Part shown: in pieces, positions 17,995 to 28,255 of the stretch
Position numbering within the stretch: position 1 is the first letter of the stretch
Layout: every line of letters begins with the position of its first letter
From: an uncultured Pelagibacteraceae bacterium
GTDB lineage: Bacteria; Pseudomonadota; Alphaproteobacteria; Pelagibacterales; Pelagibacteraceae
DNA length: 64,000 nt
NCBI GenBank assembly: GCA_902557235.1
Contig: CACDZR010000002.1
Location: 62,001-126,000, forward strand
Direction: 5' to 3'
The notes under the pieces: generated by a model
Told to the model about the DNA's origin: nothing
Database searches by the model: none
The model's input: the letters and a program-made list of their open reading frames with translations, nothing else
Translations under genes and position numbers: made by a program

Positions 17995-20619
17995 ATGAGT
18001 GATAAATATATACATTCTAATGTAGAAGATAAGATCTATTCGTATTGGGAAAAAAATAAACTATTTAAACCTCAAAAAAACTCTAAAAAATTTTCAGTTG
18101 TAATTCCACCACCCAATGTAACGGGAAGTTTACATATGGGTCATGCTTTAAATAATTCAATCCAAGATATGTTGGTTCGATATTATCGAATGAATAATTA
18201 TGAAACCTTATGGCAACCAGGCACAGATCATGCTGGTATTGCAACCCAAGCACTTGTTGAAAGAAAACTTGAAAAAGAAAATCAAAATAAAAATATATTA
18301 GGAAGAGAAAAATTTATTGAGAAGGTTTGGGATTGGAAAAATCAGTATGGTGATATAATTATCAATCAATTAAAAAAACTAGGTTGTTCATGTGATTGGT
18401 CCAGAAATGCTTTCACTATGGATGAAAATTTATCAAAATCTGTAATTAAGGTATTTGTTGAATTACATAAAAAAAAACTAATCTACAAAGCAGAAAAATT
18501 AGTAAATTGGGACACAGTATTAAAAACTGCAATTTCAGATTTAGAGGTAGATCAAAGAGAAATGAACTCTAAGATTTACTATATTAGGTATCCAATAGAT
18601 AAATCATCAGAATTTATCACTATAGCTACCACAAGACCTGAGACTATGCTTGGAGATACAGCTATTGCAGTTAATCCAAAAGATAAAAGATATAAAAGTT
18701 TTGTCGGCAAAACAGTCACTATACCTATTGTAGGAAGAAAAATTAAAATAATAAAAGATAATTATGCGGATCCAGAACAAGGAACAGGAGCATTAAAAAT
18801 TACACCAGCACATGATTTTAATGATTATGACGTAGGACAGAGAAATAAACTCGAAATAATAAATGTTTTTACTGAAGAGGGTAAAATAAATGAAAATGCG
18901 CCGAAAGATTATGTAGGTTTAGATAGATTTGATGCTCGTAAAAAAATATTAAATGAACTTAAAGAAAAAGATTATTTTGTTAAAGAGGAAAATATAAAAA
19001 ATAAAGTTCCTTATGGAGATAGATCTAATTCTGTTATCGAACCTTTTTTAACTGAGCAATGGTTTGTTGATGCAAAAAAATTAGCTATCAAAGCAAAAAA
19101 AATTGTTAAAACAAAAAAAACAAATTTTTTTCCAAATAACTGGTCTAAAACATATTTTCAATGGATGAATAATATTGAGCCTTGGTGTGTTTCTAGACAG
19201 TTGTGGTGGGGTCATCAAATCCCAGCATGGTATGGACCTGACAATAAAATATTTGTTGCTTTAAATGAAAAAGAGGCAAGCAAGCAAGCTAAGAAGTATT
19301 ACAAAAAAGAAGTAAAATTAGTTAGAGATCCTGACGTATTAGATACTTGGTTTTCTTCAGGTTTGTGGCCGTTTGCAACTTTAGGATGGCCAGATAAAAA
19401 AGATTTTGTAAAGAAATTTTATCCAACCACAGTTTTAGTAACTGGTTTTGATATAATTTTTTTCTGGGTTGCAAGAATGATTATGTTTGGAATGGAATTT
19501 CTTAATAAAGAACCTTTTAAAGATATTTATGTTCATGCTTTAGTAAGAGATGAAAAAGGACAAAAAATGTCTAAATCTAAAGGTAATGTTATTGATCCTT
19601 TAGACTTAATCGAAAAATATAGTGCAGATGCTTTACGATTTACTTTACTTTCAATGGCTTCACCTGGAACCGATGTAAAACTTTCTGAGGATAGAGTAAA
19701 AGGTTATAGAAATTTTTTAAATAAATTGTGGAATGCTAATAATTTTTTGATCACAAATAATTGTGATTTTAATAAGACTGATAAAATTCCTAAGACTACT
19801 TTAAATATCAATAAATGGATTTATTGTGAATTGATAGAAATAAAAGATAAAATCCAAAAGAATATAAAAGACTATCGATTTGATGAGGCAGCCAAAAATG
19901 CTTACCAATTTGCTTGGCATTCGTATTGTGATTGGTATATTGAACTATCCAAAACAATCCTTTACTCAGATAATGAAAAATCAAAAAAAGAGGTAAAAGA
20001 AGTATCTGCATATGTTTTTAAACAAATACTTATTATGCTTCATCCATTTATCCCGTTTGTTACTGAGGAAATATGGTTAAAAAATAAGTTTGATAAATCG
20101 AATAAGAATTTCCTTATGTATAAAAACTGGCCATCAGGAAAAGTTAAAAAAGATAAATCTCAAAAGGATGTAGAGAAAATCATCAATATTATCTCAGAAC
20201 TAAGATCCTTTAAAAATGAGTTAAATGTCAGCCCAGGTTCATTTGTAGATCTCTCTATGAATAAAATAGCTAAAAAAAATCGTTCTTTGATGGATAATAA
20301 TGAAATAATTTTAAAAAAGCTTGGTCGTATCAATAATTTTTTTGAAAAAGATCAAGATAGACCTTCTGCAACTCTTGTAATTTCTGGTGATATATTCAAG
20401 ATTTATTTTGATGAAAATGTTGATCTAAATTTAATTAAAGAAAATTTGCAAAAAAGACAAACAAAATACCAAGATGAATTAGATAAGATTTCACAACGAT
20501 TATCAAACAAAGGATTTGTCGATAGGGCACCAAAAAATATTGTTGAACAAGAAAAAACTAACTATAGTAACTTAAAAAATGATATCAAAAAAATATCTTT
20601 AACTATTGAAAGTTTATAA
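17995..20619 (+). CDS. valS: Valyl-tRNA synthetase
   Basis: Class I synthetase of 874 residues. The HIGH motif appears as [15 protein letters not shown] (about residues 37-51) and KMSKS as [11 protein letters not shown] (about 523-533). The editing domain contains [15 protein letters not shown] and the C-terminus carries the coiled-coil arm ([34 protein letters not shown]) typical of ValS. It overlaps ilvD by one base, so the two may share a transcript. Confidence 0.97.
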   Translation: MSDKYIHSNVEDKIYSYWEKNKLFKPQKNSKKFSVVIPPPNVTGSLHMGHALNNSIQDMLVRYYRMNNYETLWQPGTDHAGIATQALVERKLEKENQNKNILGREKFIEKVWDWKNQYGDIIINQLKKLGCSCDWSRNAFTMDENLSKSVIKVFVELHKKKLIYKAEKLVNWDTVLKTAISDLEVDQREMNSKIYYIRYPIDKSSEFITIATTRPETMLGDTAIAVNPKDKRYKSFVGKTVTIPIVGRKIKIIKDNYADPEQGTGALKITPAHDFNDYDVGQRNKLEIINVFTEEGKINENAPKDYVGLDRFDARKKILNELKEKDYFVKEENIKNKVPYGDRSNSVIEPFLTEQWFVDAKKLAIKAKKIVKTKKTNFFPNNWSKTYFQWMNNIEPWCVSRQLWWGHQIPAWYGPDNKIFVALNEKEASKQAKKYYKKEVKLVRDPDVLDTWFSSGLWPFATLGWPDKKDFVKKFYPTTVLVTGFDIIFFWVARMIMFGMEFLNKEPFKDIYVHALVRDEKGQKMSKSKGNVIDPLDLIEKYSADALRFTLLSMASPGTDVKLSEDRVKGYRNFLNKLWNANNFLITNNCDFNKTDKIPKTTLNINKWIYCELIEIKDKIQKNIKDYRFDEAAKNAYQFAWHSYCDWYIELSKTILYSDNEKSKKEVKEVSAYVFKQILIMLHPFIPFVTEEIWLKNKFDKSNKNFLMYKNWPSGKVKKDKSQKDVEKIINIISELRSFKNELNVSPGSFVDLSMNKIAKKNRSLMDNNEIILKKLGRINNFFEKDQDRPSATLVISGDIFKIYFDENVDLNLIKENLQKRQTKYQDELDKISQRLSNKGFVDRAPKNIVEQEKTNYSNLKNDIKKISLTIESL

Positions 20620-22337
20620 TGCGCAAATTTAATAAAAAAAAATTACCAAGTAGACACACATCTTTAGGACCTGACAGAGCTCCTCATAGATCTTTTTATT
20701 ATGCAATGGGAGAAACAGAAAAGGATGTTGCTAAACCTTTTGTTGGAGTTGTATCAACATGGAATGAGGCGGCACCTTGTAATATAGCCTTAATGAGACA
20801 AGCCCAGTCTGTTAAAAAGGGTGTTAGAGCATCAGGTGGAACACCACGAGAGTTTTGTACAATTACCGTAACAGACGGTATTGCTATGGGGCATGAGGGA
20901 ATGAAATCCTCATTAATATCAAGAGAAGTTATTGCTGACAGTGCTGAATTAACTGTTAGAGGGCACTGCTATGATGCTTTAGTAGGTATTGCAGGTTGTG
21001 ATAAGTCTTTACCTGGTTTGATGATGTCGATGGTTAGATTAAACGTTCCAAGTGTATTTATATATGGTGGTTCAATACTACCAGGAAAATACAAAGGTAA
21101 AGACGTGACTGTCGTAGATGTTTTTGAGGCAGTTGGAAAACATTCATCAGGACAAATGTCTGCTAAAGAACTAAGAAAATTAGAATTAGTTGCATGTCCA
21201 ACAGCAGGAGCTTGTGGAGGGCAATTTACTGCTAACACTATGGCATGTGTATCAGAAGCTATTGGTTTAGCACTACCTTATTCAGCTGGAACACCAGCTC
21301 CGTACGAAGAACGAGATAAGTATGCAAAAGCAAGTGGGCGAATGGTTATGGAATTATTGGCTAAAAAAATTAAACCAAGAGATATAGTTACAAGAAAGGC
21401 TTTAGAAAATGCTGCAACAATTGTTGCTGCAACAGGTGGATCAACTAATGCAGGTTTACATCTACCGGCAATTGCAAATGAAGCAGGTATTAAATTTGAT
21501 TTAATGGATGTTGCGAAAATATTTAAAAGAACTCCATATCTTGCGGACTTGAAACCAGGTGGAAAATATGTTGCTAAAGATATGTGGTTAGCAGGTGGTG
21601 TACCAATGCTTTTAAAAACTCTTTATGAAGGTGGTTATATTCATGGAGATTGTATGACTGTTACAGGTAAAACAATGAAAGAAAATTTAAAGGGAATTAA
21701 ATTTAATCCAAAACAAAAAGTAATGAGATCATTTAAAAATCCTTTATCACCAACGGGTGGTGTAGTTGGTTTAAAGGGTAACTTAGCTCCTGAAGGAGGA
21801 ATTGTTAAAATTGCTGGACTTAAAAAATTACAATTTACTGGAAGAGCAAGATGTTTTGATAATGAAGAAAGTGCAATGAAAGCTGTTCAGAGCAGAAAAT
21901 ATAAAGATGGTGATGTAATTATTATTAGATATGAAGGACCAGTTGGTGGACCAGGTATGAGAGAAATGCTTTCAACAACAGGTGCAATTTATGGTCAAGG
22001 TAAAGGAGAAAAAGTTGCTTTAATAACTGATGGAAGATTCTCTGGAGCAACTCGGGGATTTTGTGTAGGCCATGTAGGACCAGAGGCTGCATTAGGTGGA
22101 CCGATCGCTCTATTACGTAACGGAGATATTATTGATATTGACGCTAAGAAGGGAACAATTAATGTTCGACTAACTAGAACACAATTAGCTTCAAGAAGAA
22201 GAAAATGGAAGGCTAGAAAATCTGATTTTGGATCAGGAACTCTTTGGAAATACGCACAAACTGTAGGACCTGCATATTTAGGAGCACCAACACATCCAGG
22301 TAAGAAAAACGAAGTTAAGGATTACTCGAAAATTTAA
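20619..22337 (+). CDS. ilvD: Dihydroxy-acid dehydratase
   Basis: Third enzyme of branched-chain amino-acid biosynthesis, dehydrating 2,3-dihydroxy-isovalerate and -methylvalerate. 572 residues with the iron-sulfur cysteine motifs GCDKSLPG (about residue 126) and [18 protein letters not shown] (about 193), and the C-terminal [20 protein letters not shown]. It is of the longer IlvD/Edd family type found in many alphaproteobacteria; a sugar-acid dehydratase role is possible but less likely. Start and stop overlap valS and the next gene by one base. Confidence 0.92.
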   Translation: MRKFNKKKLPSRHTSLGPDRAPHRSFYYAMGETEKDVAKPFVGVVSTWNEAAPCNIALMRQAQSVKKGVRASGGTPREFCTITVTDGIAMGHEGMKSSLISREVIADSAELTVRGHCYDALVGIAGCDKSLPGLMMSMVRLNVPSVFIYGGSILPGKYKGKDVTVVDVFEAVGKHSSGQMSAKELRKLELVACPTAGACGGQFTANTMACVSEAIGLALPYSAGTPAPYEERDKYAKASGRMVMELLAKKIKPRDIVTRKALENAATIVAATGGSTNAGLHLPAIANEAGIKFDLMDVAKIFKRTPYLADLKPGGKYVAKDMWLAGGVPMLLKTLYEGGYIHGDCMTVTGKTMKENLKGIKFNPKQKVMRSFKNPLSPTGGVVGLKGNLAPEGGIVKIAGLKKLQFTGRARCFDNEESAMKAVQSRKYKDGDVIIIRYEGPVGGPGMREMLSTTGAIYGQGKGEKVALITDGRFSGATRGFCVGHVGPEAALGGPIALLRNGDIIDIDAKKGTINVRLTRTQLASRRRKWKARKSDFGSGTLWKYAQTVGPAYLGAPTHPGKKNEVKDYSKI

Positions 22338-23527
22338 TGAAAATTCGCCCTGTTATTTTATGTGGTGGCGCTGGAACAAGACTTTGGCCTAACGCTAAAA
22401 AACATCAAGCTAAACAATTTATAGATTTCGGTAATTGGACTTTATTAGGCAAAACCCTAGAGAGAGTGAAAGCATCGATATTTGATGCTCCAATCATAAG
22501 TACTAATGCAAAATATTTGAGACAAGTAAAACAACACCTAAAGAAACACAAAATAAAAAAATTCAAGATAGTTTTAGAGCCTGCTAAAAGAAACACCGCG
22601 CCAGCTATTTTAAGCACTGCTTTAATTAAAGATATTCCAAATGAACAACCTTTAATGTTCTTAGCTGCTGATCATTTGATAGAGAAGGTTGGTTTATTCA
22701 ATAAAGCCATAAAAAAACAACAGAAGAAATTAACTCATAACAATATCTTTATCTTTGGAATTAAGCCCACAATGCCTTCAAGTGAGTTTGGCTATTTTTT
22801 AACAAAAAATACTAAAGTAACTAGATTTATAGAAAAACCAAAAGAGGCTAAAGCTAAACAAATAATTAGTAAAAAAGGTTATTGGAATTCTGGAATGTTT
22901 TATTTGAGAAAAGATTCAATAATTAATAATTTCAAGAAACACCAACCAAATATTTACCGAAATTGCAACAAAGCTGTAACAAAAGCAAAATATAAGAGTA
23001 ATGTGTATTATTTAAACAAACAAGCATTCACCAAAGCAACAGCTAAGTCTTTTGACTATGCAATTTTAGAAAAAACCAAAGATATAAACGCTATCAAATT
23101 AGACATTCCTTGGTCTGATTTAGGATCTTGGAAAGAAATCTGTAAGATGTATGGAAGAAATAAGAGACATTATTATAAAAAGAAGAATGTATTTCATAGA
23201 CCTTGGGGCAGTTATGTTAATCTATTCAATGGTAAGGAATTCTTAATTAAAGAATTATATGTAAAACCCAAAGGTATATTAAGTCTTCAAAAACATCATC
23301 ATAGAGCTGAGCACTGGGTAGTTACTCATGGTAAACCTAAAATTACTTTAAATAAGAAATATTTTACTATGAAACCTGATGAAACTATTTTTATACCATT
23401 AGGTGCAATTCATAGAATAGAAAATCCCTACAAAAAACCAGTAAAAATTATTGAAGCTCAAGTAGGATCTATATTAAAAGAAACAGATATTGTTAGATTT
23501 CAGGATATATATGGAAGAGTAAAATAA
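22337..23527 (+). CDS. manC: Mannose-1-phosphate guanylyltransferase / mannose-6-phosphate isomerase
   Basis: 396-residue two-domain enzyme. The N-terminal nucleotidyltransferase has the LCGGAGTRLWP signature, AADHLIE and FIEKPKEAKA. The C-terminal cupin-type isomerase begins at about residue 288 (HRPWGSYVNLFNGKEFLIKELYVKPKGILSLQKHHHRAEHWVV) and has the metal-binding HHHRAEHW. It is shorter than the typical 460-480 residues, mainly through trimming between the domains. It makes GDP-mannose for surface polysaccharide or glycolipid. It ends exactly where the convergent lipid kinase gene ends, with no space between. Confidence 0.9.
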   Translation: MKIRPVILCGGAGTRLWPNAKKHQAKQFIDFGNWTLLGKTLERVKASIFDAPIISTNAKYLRQVKQHLKKHKIKKFKIVLEPAKRNTAPAILSTALIKDIPNEQPLMFLAADHLIEKVGLFNKAIKKQQKKLTHNNIFIFGIKPTMPSSEFGYFLTKNTKVTRFIEKPKEAKAKQIISKKGYWNSGMFYLRKDSIINNFKKHQPNIYRNCNKAVTKAKYKSNVYYLNKQAFTKATAKSFDYAILEKTKDINAIKLDIPWSDLGSWKEICKMYGRNKRHYYKKKNVFHRPWGSYVNLFNGKEFLIKELYVKPKGILSLQKHHHRAEHWVVTHGKPKITLNKKYFTMKPDETIFIPLGAIHRIENPYKKPVKIIEAQVGSILKETDIVRFQDIYGRVK

Positions 23528-24412
23528 TTATTTTACAAGAAAATTCACCTTTTTATTTGATAGATTTAAATGAATTTTTTTATATGAACCAAAATTATCT
23601 CCATCAATTTGAACTGGTATCAAATCATTTCCATCAATAGTAATGTTTTGTGAATAAGTAGTAATAACATTTTTGTTTTTACTTAAATCACCATTAAGAA
23701 TTATTAAGAATATAGAATATAATAAACTGATCCTAGTCAAATCCTTAAAAATATAGGTGACTAATTTATCTTCAAAAATATTTGTTTTATTTATTTTATG
23801 ATGTCCAGCATAATATTTGGTATTTGAGGATAATATCCAGTCTGCTTGATAAAATTGCCCATCAAAAGTTACATTTAATTTTTTATTATTCATAAATAAG
23901 AAATATTGAAAACCTTTGATACCAAATATAATTTTACCTAGAATCTTTTTAATTTTTGAATTAATTGAATGAACAATTTTTGCATCCCATCCTATGCCAG
24001 CCATTAAAAAGAAATAATTATCGTTAATTTTTACAAGATTAGAGGATTTATAATTATCAGAAACCAACACATTTACTATATCATCAACTTTTTTATTCAT
24101 TGATAATTCAGCTTGCAATAAATTTGCAGTCCCAGCAGGTATATAGCCTATAGCAAAATCGTCTTTAAAATCAAAATTATTTTTAATTAATTCATTAATT
24201 GCAAAAGATACTGATCCATCTCCACCAGCGACTATTAGTCGATCATAATTTTTTTGATTAAAATTTTTGAAAATTTTCTTAGCTTGATTTATAGTTTTTG
24301 TTTCAAAGTAGTCTACAGAAATATTCTCTTTTAACTTAGATAAAATCCTATTTATGAATTTAGATTTTCTTCCAGAGGAAGAATTAAGATTATAAATCAA
24401 ACAGCATAACAT
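23528..24412 (-). CDS. Diacylglycerol-kinase-family lipid kinase
   Basis: 294 residues of the DAGK-catalytic/YegS family. The nucleotide-binding motif is IVAGGDGSVSFAINEL (about residues 59-74), followed by GYIPAGTANLLQAELSM (about 89-105); the C-terminal half is the beta-rich lobe. The family phosphorylates diacylglycerol or related lipids. The start ATG 24412 has AAGGA upstream. It is divergent from the PlcP-type phospholipase, and the 98-bp gap holds two Pho-box-like repeats. The inferred role is control of the diacylglycerol pool released by PlcP; substrate specificity cannot be read from sequence. Confidence 0.85.
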   Translation of the reverse strand: MLCCLIYNLNSSSGRKSKFINRILSKLKENISVDYFETKTINQAKKIFKNFNQKNYDRLIVAGGDGSVSFAINELIKNNFDFKDDFAIGYIPAGTANLLQAELSMNKKVDDIVNVLVSDNYKSSNLVKINDNYFFLMAGIGWDAKIVHSINSKIKKILGKIIFGIKGFQYFLFMNNKKLNVTFDGQFYQADWILSSNTKYYAGHHKINKTNIFEDKLVTYIFKDLTRISLLYSIFLIILNGDLSKNKNVITTYSQNITIDGNDLIPVQIDGDNFGSYKKIHLNLSNKKVNFLVK

Positions 24413-24431
24413 AATTAATCCTTAAAAAATT

Positions 24432-24449
24432 TTTAACAAATCTTTAACA
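24432..24449 (+). promoter_or_regulatory. Candidate Pho box facing plcP
   Basis: Direct repeat TTTAACA-aatc-TTTAACA with exact 11-bp period, ending 61 bp before the plcP ATG. The layout (7-bp units separated by 4 bp) matches the known PhoB box. The bases resemble the repeats before pstS. AT-rich background makes single hits common, so the phasing is the main support. Confidence 0.5.
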
Positions 24450-24478
24450 TTCAAATGAGATAAGAATTACATGATTCG

Positions 24479-24496
24479 TGTTACAGTTGTGTTAAA
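24479..24496 (-). promoter_or_regulatory. Candidate Pho box facing the lipid kinase gene
   Basis: Read on the minus strand the sequence is TTTAACA-caac-TGTAACA, again with an 11-bp period, and it ends 66 bp before the ATG of the minus-strand lipid kinase. This mirrors the plus-oriented repeat toward plcP in the same gap. Confidence 0.5.
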
Positions 24497-24510
24497 TTAT
24501 AGGTCTTTAA

Positions 24511-25323
24511 ATGCCTAACATACTTAAATACAAAAGTATTTTTATTTCTGATGTGCATTTAGGTACCAAAGGTTGTCAGGCGAATAAACTTTTAGAGTTT
24601 TTTAAAAACTCAAGATCCGAAAATCTTTATCTTGTAGGGGACATTATAGATATCTGGGAAATGCAAAAAAGTTTTTTTTGGCCTCAAGAACATAATGATG
24701 TAATCCAAAAAATTTTAAGAAAAGCAAGACATGGCACTAAAGTTTTCTATATTATGGGCAACCATGACGAAATGTTAAGAAAATTTATTCCAATGCATTT
24801 TGGTGACATCCATATGGTTAATAGAGTTATTCATGAAACAAATGCAGGAAAAAAATATGTTGTTGTTCATGGTGATGCTTGGGATGGTGTTATGAAACAT
24901 GCTAAATGGTTATCTAAACTTGGATCAATAGCCTATAATTTACTATTAAAATTAAATGTAATAATTAATTTTTTTAGAAGATTGAGAGGAAAAGAATATT
25001 GGTCTCTTGCGAAATTTTTAAAGTATAAAGTCAAAAATGCAGTTAAATATATTGGTGAATATGAAAAAACACTTTCAGATTATGCAAAAAGAAAAAAATT
25101 TGATGGAATTATTTGTGGCCACATCCACCATGCCGAGGATAGAGATTTTAATGGGGTCAATTATTTGAATTGTGGAGACTGGGTAGAATCTTGTACCGCA
25201 TTAGCCGAAAATTACGATGGTAGTTTTGAAATATTATATTGGGATAAAATAAGAGAACAATATTTAGATAATAAAGAAATAATTAAACCAATTACAACTG
25301 AAGACTTAAAAAAAGCTTCATAA
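24511..25323 (+). CDS. plcP: PlcP-type metallophosphoesterase (phospholipase C; LpxH-like family)
   Basis: 270-residue calcineurin-like phosphoesterase of the UDP-2,3-diacylglucosamine hydrolase family. Metal motifs are SDVHLG (14-19), GDIIDIWE (43-50), GNHDE (80-84), VHGDAWDG (about 120) and GHIHHAED (about 205), and the C-terminal LNCGDWVESCTALAE is characteristic of the PlcP branch. PlcP enzymes cut phospholipid head groups to give diacylglycerol during phosphate starvation in marine heterotrophs and rhizobia. Location within the pho region, the following glycosyltransferase and the upstream repeats all favour PlcP over LpxH or LpxI functions, though LpxH-like activity is not excluded. Confidence 0.86.
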   Translation: MPNILKYKSIFISDVHLGTKGCQANKLLEFFKNSRSENLYLVGDIIDIWEMQKSFFWPQEHNDVIQKILRKARHGTKVFYIMGNHDEMLRKFIPMHFGDIHMVNRVIHETNAGKKYVVVHGDAWDGVMKHAKWLSKLGSIAYNLLLKLNVIINFFRRLRGKEYWSLAKFLKYKVKNAVKYIGEYEKTLSDYAKRKKFDGIICGHIHHAEDRDFNGVNYLNCGDWVESCTALAENYDGSFEILYWDKIREQYLDNKEIIKPITTEDLKKAS

Positions 25324-25326
25324 TGT

Positions 25327-26334
25327 ATGAAAATTTTAATTGCTACAGATGCATATTTTCCACAAGTAAATGGTGTCGTAAGAACCTTACATGAAACAGG
25401 TAAAATTTTAAAAGAACAAGGTCATAGAATAGAATATATTACACCTGACTTATTTTTTACTTTTCCGATGCCGAAATATAATGAAATTAGGTTGTCTATA
25501 AATGTATGGCCCAGAGTTGGTAGTTTAATAAAGAAAATCAATCCAGATGCAATTCATATCGCTACCGAAGGCCCGATAGGCACTATGGCAAGAAGATATT
25601 GTTTAAAAAATAATCTAAAGTTTACTACGAGTTTCCATACAAGATTTGATAGATATCTAAAACTTTACTTTCCTATTATACCAGCAAAATGGGCTGAAAA
25701 ATTCTTAGCAAATTTTCATAATAAGGCTGAGAGAATTTTAGTAACTACAGAGTCTATGAGAAAAGAATTAATCGATATAGGTATAGATGACAATAAAATG
25801 ATTACTTGGACTAGAGGAGGAAATCATGGAGCTTTTAAGAACCCTAAAAAAATTGATTTACCTCATAAAAGACCTATTTGGATTTATGTTGGAAGAGTTG
25901 CAGTTGAAAAAAACATAAGAGCTTTCTTAGAATGTGATTTAGAAGGTACAAAGATAATTATAGGAAAAGGACCTGATTTAAAAAAATTGAAAAAAGAATT
26001 TCCTAAAGATATTTTTTTAGGAGAAAAAACAAATGGTGAATTAGCATCACATTTTGCATCTTCCGATGTTTTTGTATTCCCTAGTAAAACAGATACATTT
26101 GGAATTGTAGTTACAGAAGCTTTAAATTGTGGAACACCTGTTGCTGCGTATCCTGTTCCAGGTCCTAAAGATATATTTGAAGGATCCAAAATAAATTGTT
26201 TAGATGATGATCTTAAAGTATCAGCCCAAAAAGCTTTAAAAGTTGACAGAAATGATTGTCTTGAATTTGCAAAAAAATTCACTTGGGAAGAAACAGCAAA
26301 AATATTTTTTAACAATATTTCACCAAATCATTAG
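25327..26334 (+). CDS. agt: Agt-type glycosyltransferase (GT4) for glycolipid synthesis
   Basis: 335-residue GT-B enzyme of the GT4 family. The N-terminus ILIATDAYFPQVNGVVRTLHETGKIL is typical of diacylglycerol- and phosphatidylinositol-type mannosyl/glucosyltransferases, and the donor site FVFPSKTDTFGIVVTEALNCGTPVAAYPVPGP with the EX7E pattern is intact (about residues 250-280). It starts 3 bp after plcP, so the two are surely co-expressed. In SAR11 and other marine bacteria the PlcP/Agt pair replaces phospholipid with glyco-diacylglycerols under phosphate limitation. The sugar donor is not evident; a GDP-mannose enzyme lies nearby at 22337. Confidence 0.85.
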   Translation: MKILIATDAYFPQVNGVVRTLHETGKILKEQGHRIEYITPDLFFTFPMPKYNEIRLSINVWPRVGSLIKKINPDAIHIATEGPIGTMARRYCLKNNLKFTTSFHTRFDRYLKLYFPIIPAKWAEKFLANFHNKAERILVTTESMRKELIDIGIDDNKMITWTRGGNHGAFKNPKKIDLPHKRPIWIYVGRVAVEKNIRAFLECDLEGTKIIIGKGPDLKKLKKEFPKDIFLGEKTNGELASHFASSDVFVFPSKTDTFGIVVTEALNCGTPVAAYPVPGPKDIFEGSKINCLDDDLKVSAQKALKVDRNDCLEFAKKFTWEETAKIFFNNISPNH

Positions 26335-26399
26335 TTAATTTTTCCTTAATTTATTTGCATTAAAAAGTGTAATGATGCAAAATTAAGCCATCTAAATTT
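26335..26399 (+). promoter_or_regulatory. phoR upstream region with a 7-bp dyad
   Basis: The gap before phoR contains TTTGCAT (26354-26360) and its exact inverted copy ATGCAAA (26375-26381), separated by 14 bp. No phased Pho-type repeat was found here, in contrast to plcP, the 27636 gene and pstS. Function unknown. Confidence 0.25.
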
Positions 26400-27545
26400 A
26401 TGGAATATTTCGTCATTCTACTTATAGTTGTTATAATTTATCTCCTCTATTTACTTAATCAAAAAAAAAATAAATCAATAAATACTGCTACAATAGTTAA
26501 TAAAAGAGAGGAAAAAACCAAAAGAGTAATTATTGATGAACTTGAGGATCAGTTTTTTGCATTAAATAAATTTAACATAATTAAATATGCTAATCCAAGT
26601 GCATTAAAAAGATTTGGAAGTAATTTAATTGATAAAAACATATCCTCTGTAATTCGAAAACCAGAATTAATAGAAAATATTGAAAAAGCTATCGTAGAAA
26701 ATAAAACAAAAAATATCGATGTTGAAATAGACCTCCCATCATATCAATTCTATAAAATTTATATTATTCCTGGCCCAACTCATTTATTTACTGAACCAGA
26801 TTCTGTTGTGTTATTTTTAAAAGATTTTACTGAAATTACAAAAGCACAAAAATTTAAAACTGATTTTGTAGCAAATGTAAGCCATGAATTAAGAACACCT
26901 TTAATGGCAATCAAAGGATCACTAGAAACAATTGAGGGCCCAGCGTCTGATGATGAAAAGGCTAAAAAAAAATTTATGAAAATAATGACTGATCAATCAA
27001 ATAGAATGGAAAATTTAATTAATGATCTTTTAATACTCACAAGAATTGAATTAGAAGAACACATAAGGCCAAACTCTTTAGTTGATATAAATGATCTTTT
27101 CAAAACAATCATCAGTAATTTTGAGATTGTTTTAAAAAGAAAGAAATTAAATATTAATTTATCTCTCGCCAATCCAACAGTTGTTATTGGAGATGAAAAA
27201 AAATTACAAACTGTTTTTTCTAATCTTTTAGATAATGCAATTAAGTATTCAAAGGAAAATAAGTCTATTTTTATATCAAGCAAAATTAGCGATGGTAAAT
27301 TGTTAGAAAAAAATTTTATGATCAGTATTAAAGACGAAGGTGTTGGCATTCCTCAAAGATATATTTCTAGAATTACAGAAAGATTTTTTAGGGTAGATCT
27401 TGAACAAAGTAACAAGGTTGGTGGAACTGGTTTAGGATTAGCTATTGTTAAACATATAGTTACTCAACATCGTGGACACTATGAGATTCTAAGTGAGGAA
27501 AACCAAGGAACTGAAATTCAAATTTATTTACCAGCGAAAACTTAA
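26400..27545 (+). CDS. phoR: Phosphate sensor histidine kinase PhoR
   Basis: 381 residues: one N-terminal membrane helix (residues 2-17), a PAS-like region at about 45-145 (EDQFFALNKFNIIKYANPSALKRFG), the HisKA box FVANVSHELRTPLMAIKGSLETI with the phospho-acceptor His, and HATPase motifs NLLDNAIKYS, DEGVGIPQ, RFFRVD and GTGLGLAIVKHI. The short membrane anchor with no periplasmic domain fits PhoR, which reads phosphate status through PstSCAB and PhoU. Unlike the usual phoR-phoB arrangement, phoB lies at the other end of the cluster after phoU. An envZ-type sensor is unlikely given the context. Confidence 0.88.
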   Translation: MEYFVILLIVVIIYLLYLLNQKKNKSINTATIVNKREEKTKRVIIDELEDQFFALNKFNIIKYANPSALKRFGSNLIDKNISSVIRKPELIENIEKAIVENKTKNIDVEIDLPSYQFYKIYIIPGPTHLFTEPDSVVLFLKDFTEITKAQKFKTDFVANVSHELRTPLMAIKGSLETIEGPASDDEKAKKKFMKIMTDQSNRMENLINDLLILTRIELEEHIRPNSLVDINDLFKTIISNFEIVLKRKKLNINLSLANPTVVIGDEKKLQTVFSNLLDNAIKYSKENKSIFISSKISDGKLLEKNFMISIKDEGVGIPQRYISRITERFFRVDLEQSNKVGGTGLGLAIVKHIVTQHRGHYEILSEENQGTEIQIYLPAKT

Positions 27546-27563
27546 ATTTAAAAAATATTATAT

Positions 27564-27603
27564 TGTAATAGTTTTAGAAGGTTTTTTTAACAATTCTTTA
27601 CTT
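27564..27603 (+). promoter_or_regulatory. Candidate Pho-type repeats before the unknown periplasmic gene
   Basis: TGTAATA at 27564, TTTAACA at 27586 and the weaker TTTACTT at 27597 fall on one 11-bp phase (the 27575 position is degenerate). The last repeat ends 32 bp before the ATG of the next gene. Weaker than the pstS site. Confidence 0.35.
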
Positions 27604-27635
27604 GATTAATGTTAATCTTTTAATTAATTTTTTAT

Positions 27636-28244
27636 ATGGTTAAAATATTTAAAAATATTTTGATTTTTGCTTTTTTATTAAGCTCTATAACAACAAGTGT
27701 TTTTTCTAAAGATATCACAACATTATTAAGAAATCAGCAACTTACAGTTTTTGATATTGGAATTTTTAGATTAGAGGCAGATTTGAAAACTTCATATCCT
27801 TCTATTAAAGATCATTTAGAAGTTACTGAAGCTGAATTTTATACAGACGTAGTTACCTCGTATTCTAAAAATTCAATTGATTTAATTGTTTCTGTTCCTA
27901 TGAATAGAAATCTCAAGAAGGAAAATTATTTTTCAGATTCTTTTAGATGTAGGAATATTTTTAATTCTGTAAGAGATTTTTTATTGAGGAATGAAAATTT
28001 GAGTAATTATAGATATACTATGGCTACAAGCTATTTAACCTCTATATTTTCAACCCCAAGTTCATGGCCAAGCTGGAGATATGATGAAGAAATTAGAGAG
28101 GAATTAGTAAACTTAGTAAAACTAGAAATAACTTTACGTCCAACAAAAGAACTAGCTCTTAATGAACAGGTAAACCCTGTTTCATGTATTGGTGGCTTAG
28201 AAACTGATATTGATCAAATAATTATATCAAAAAAATACAACTAA
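27636..28244 (+). CDS. Unknown secreted (periplasmic) protein in the pho cluster
   Basis: 202 residues that I do not recognise. The N-terminus is a signal peptide (MVKIFKNILIFAFLLSSITTSVFSK, cleavage about residue 24). The mature part has no membrane helix, a charged, mixed alpha/beta composition, a Trp-rich patch SSWPSWRYDEEIREELVNL around residues 142-160, and two cysteines (RCRNIF, VSCIGG) that could form a disulfide. It lies alone between phoR and pstS, preceded by weak Pho-type repeats, so a phosphate-starvation role in the periplasm is a reasonable guess and nothing more. Confidence 0.8.
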   Translation: MVKIFKNILIFAFLLSSITTSVFSKDITTLLRNQQLTVFDIGIFRLEADLKTSYPSIKDHLEVTEAEFYTDVVTSYSKNSIDLIVSVPMNRNLKKENYFSDSFRCRNIFNSVRDFLLRNENLSNYRYTMATSYLTSIFSTPSSWPSWRYDEEIREELVNLVKLEITLRPTKELALNEQVNPVSCIGGLETDIDQIIISKKYN

Positions 28245-28255
28245 AAAGTTACCTT

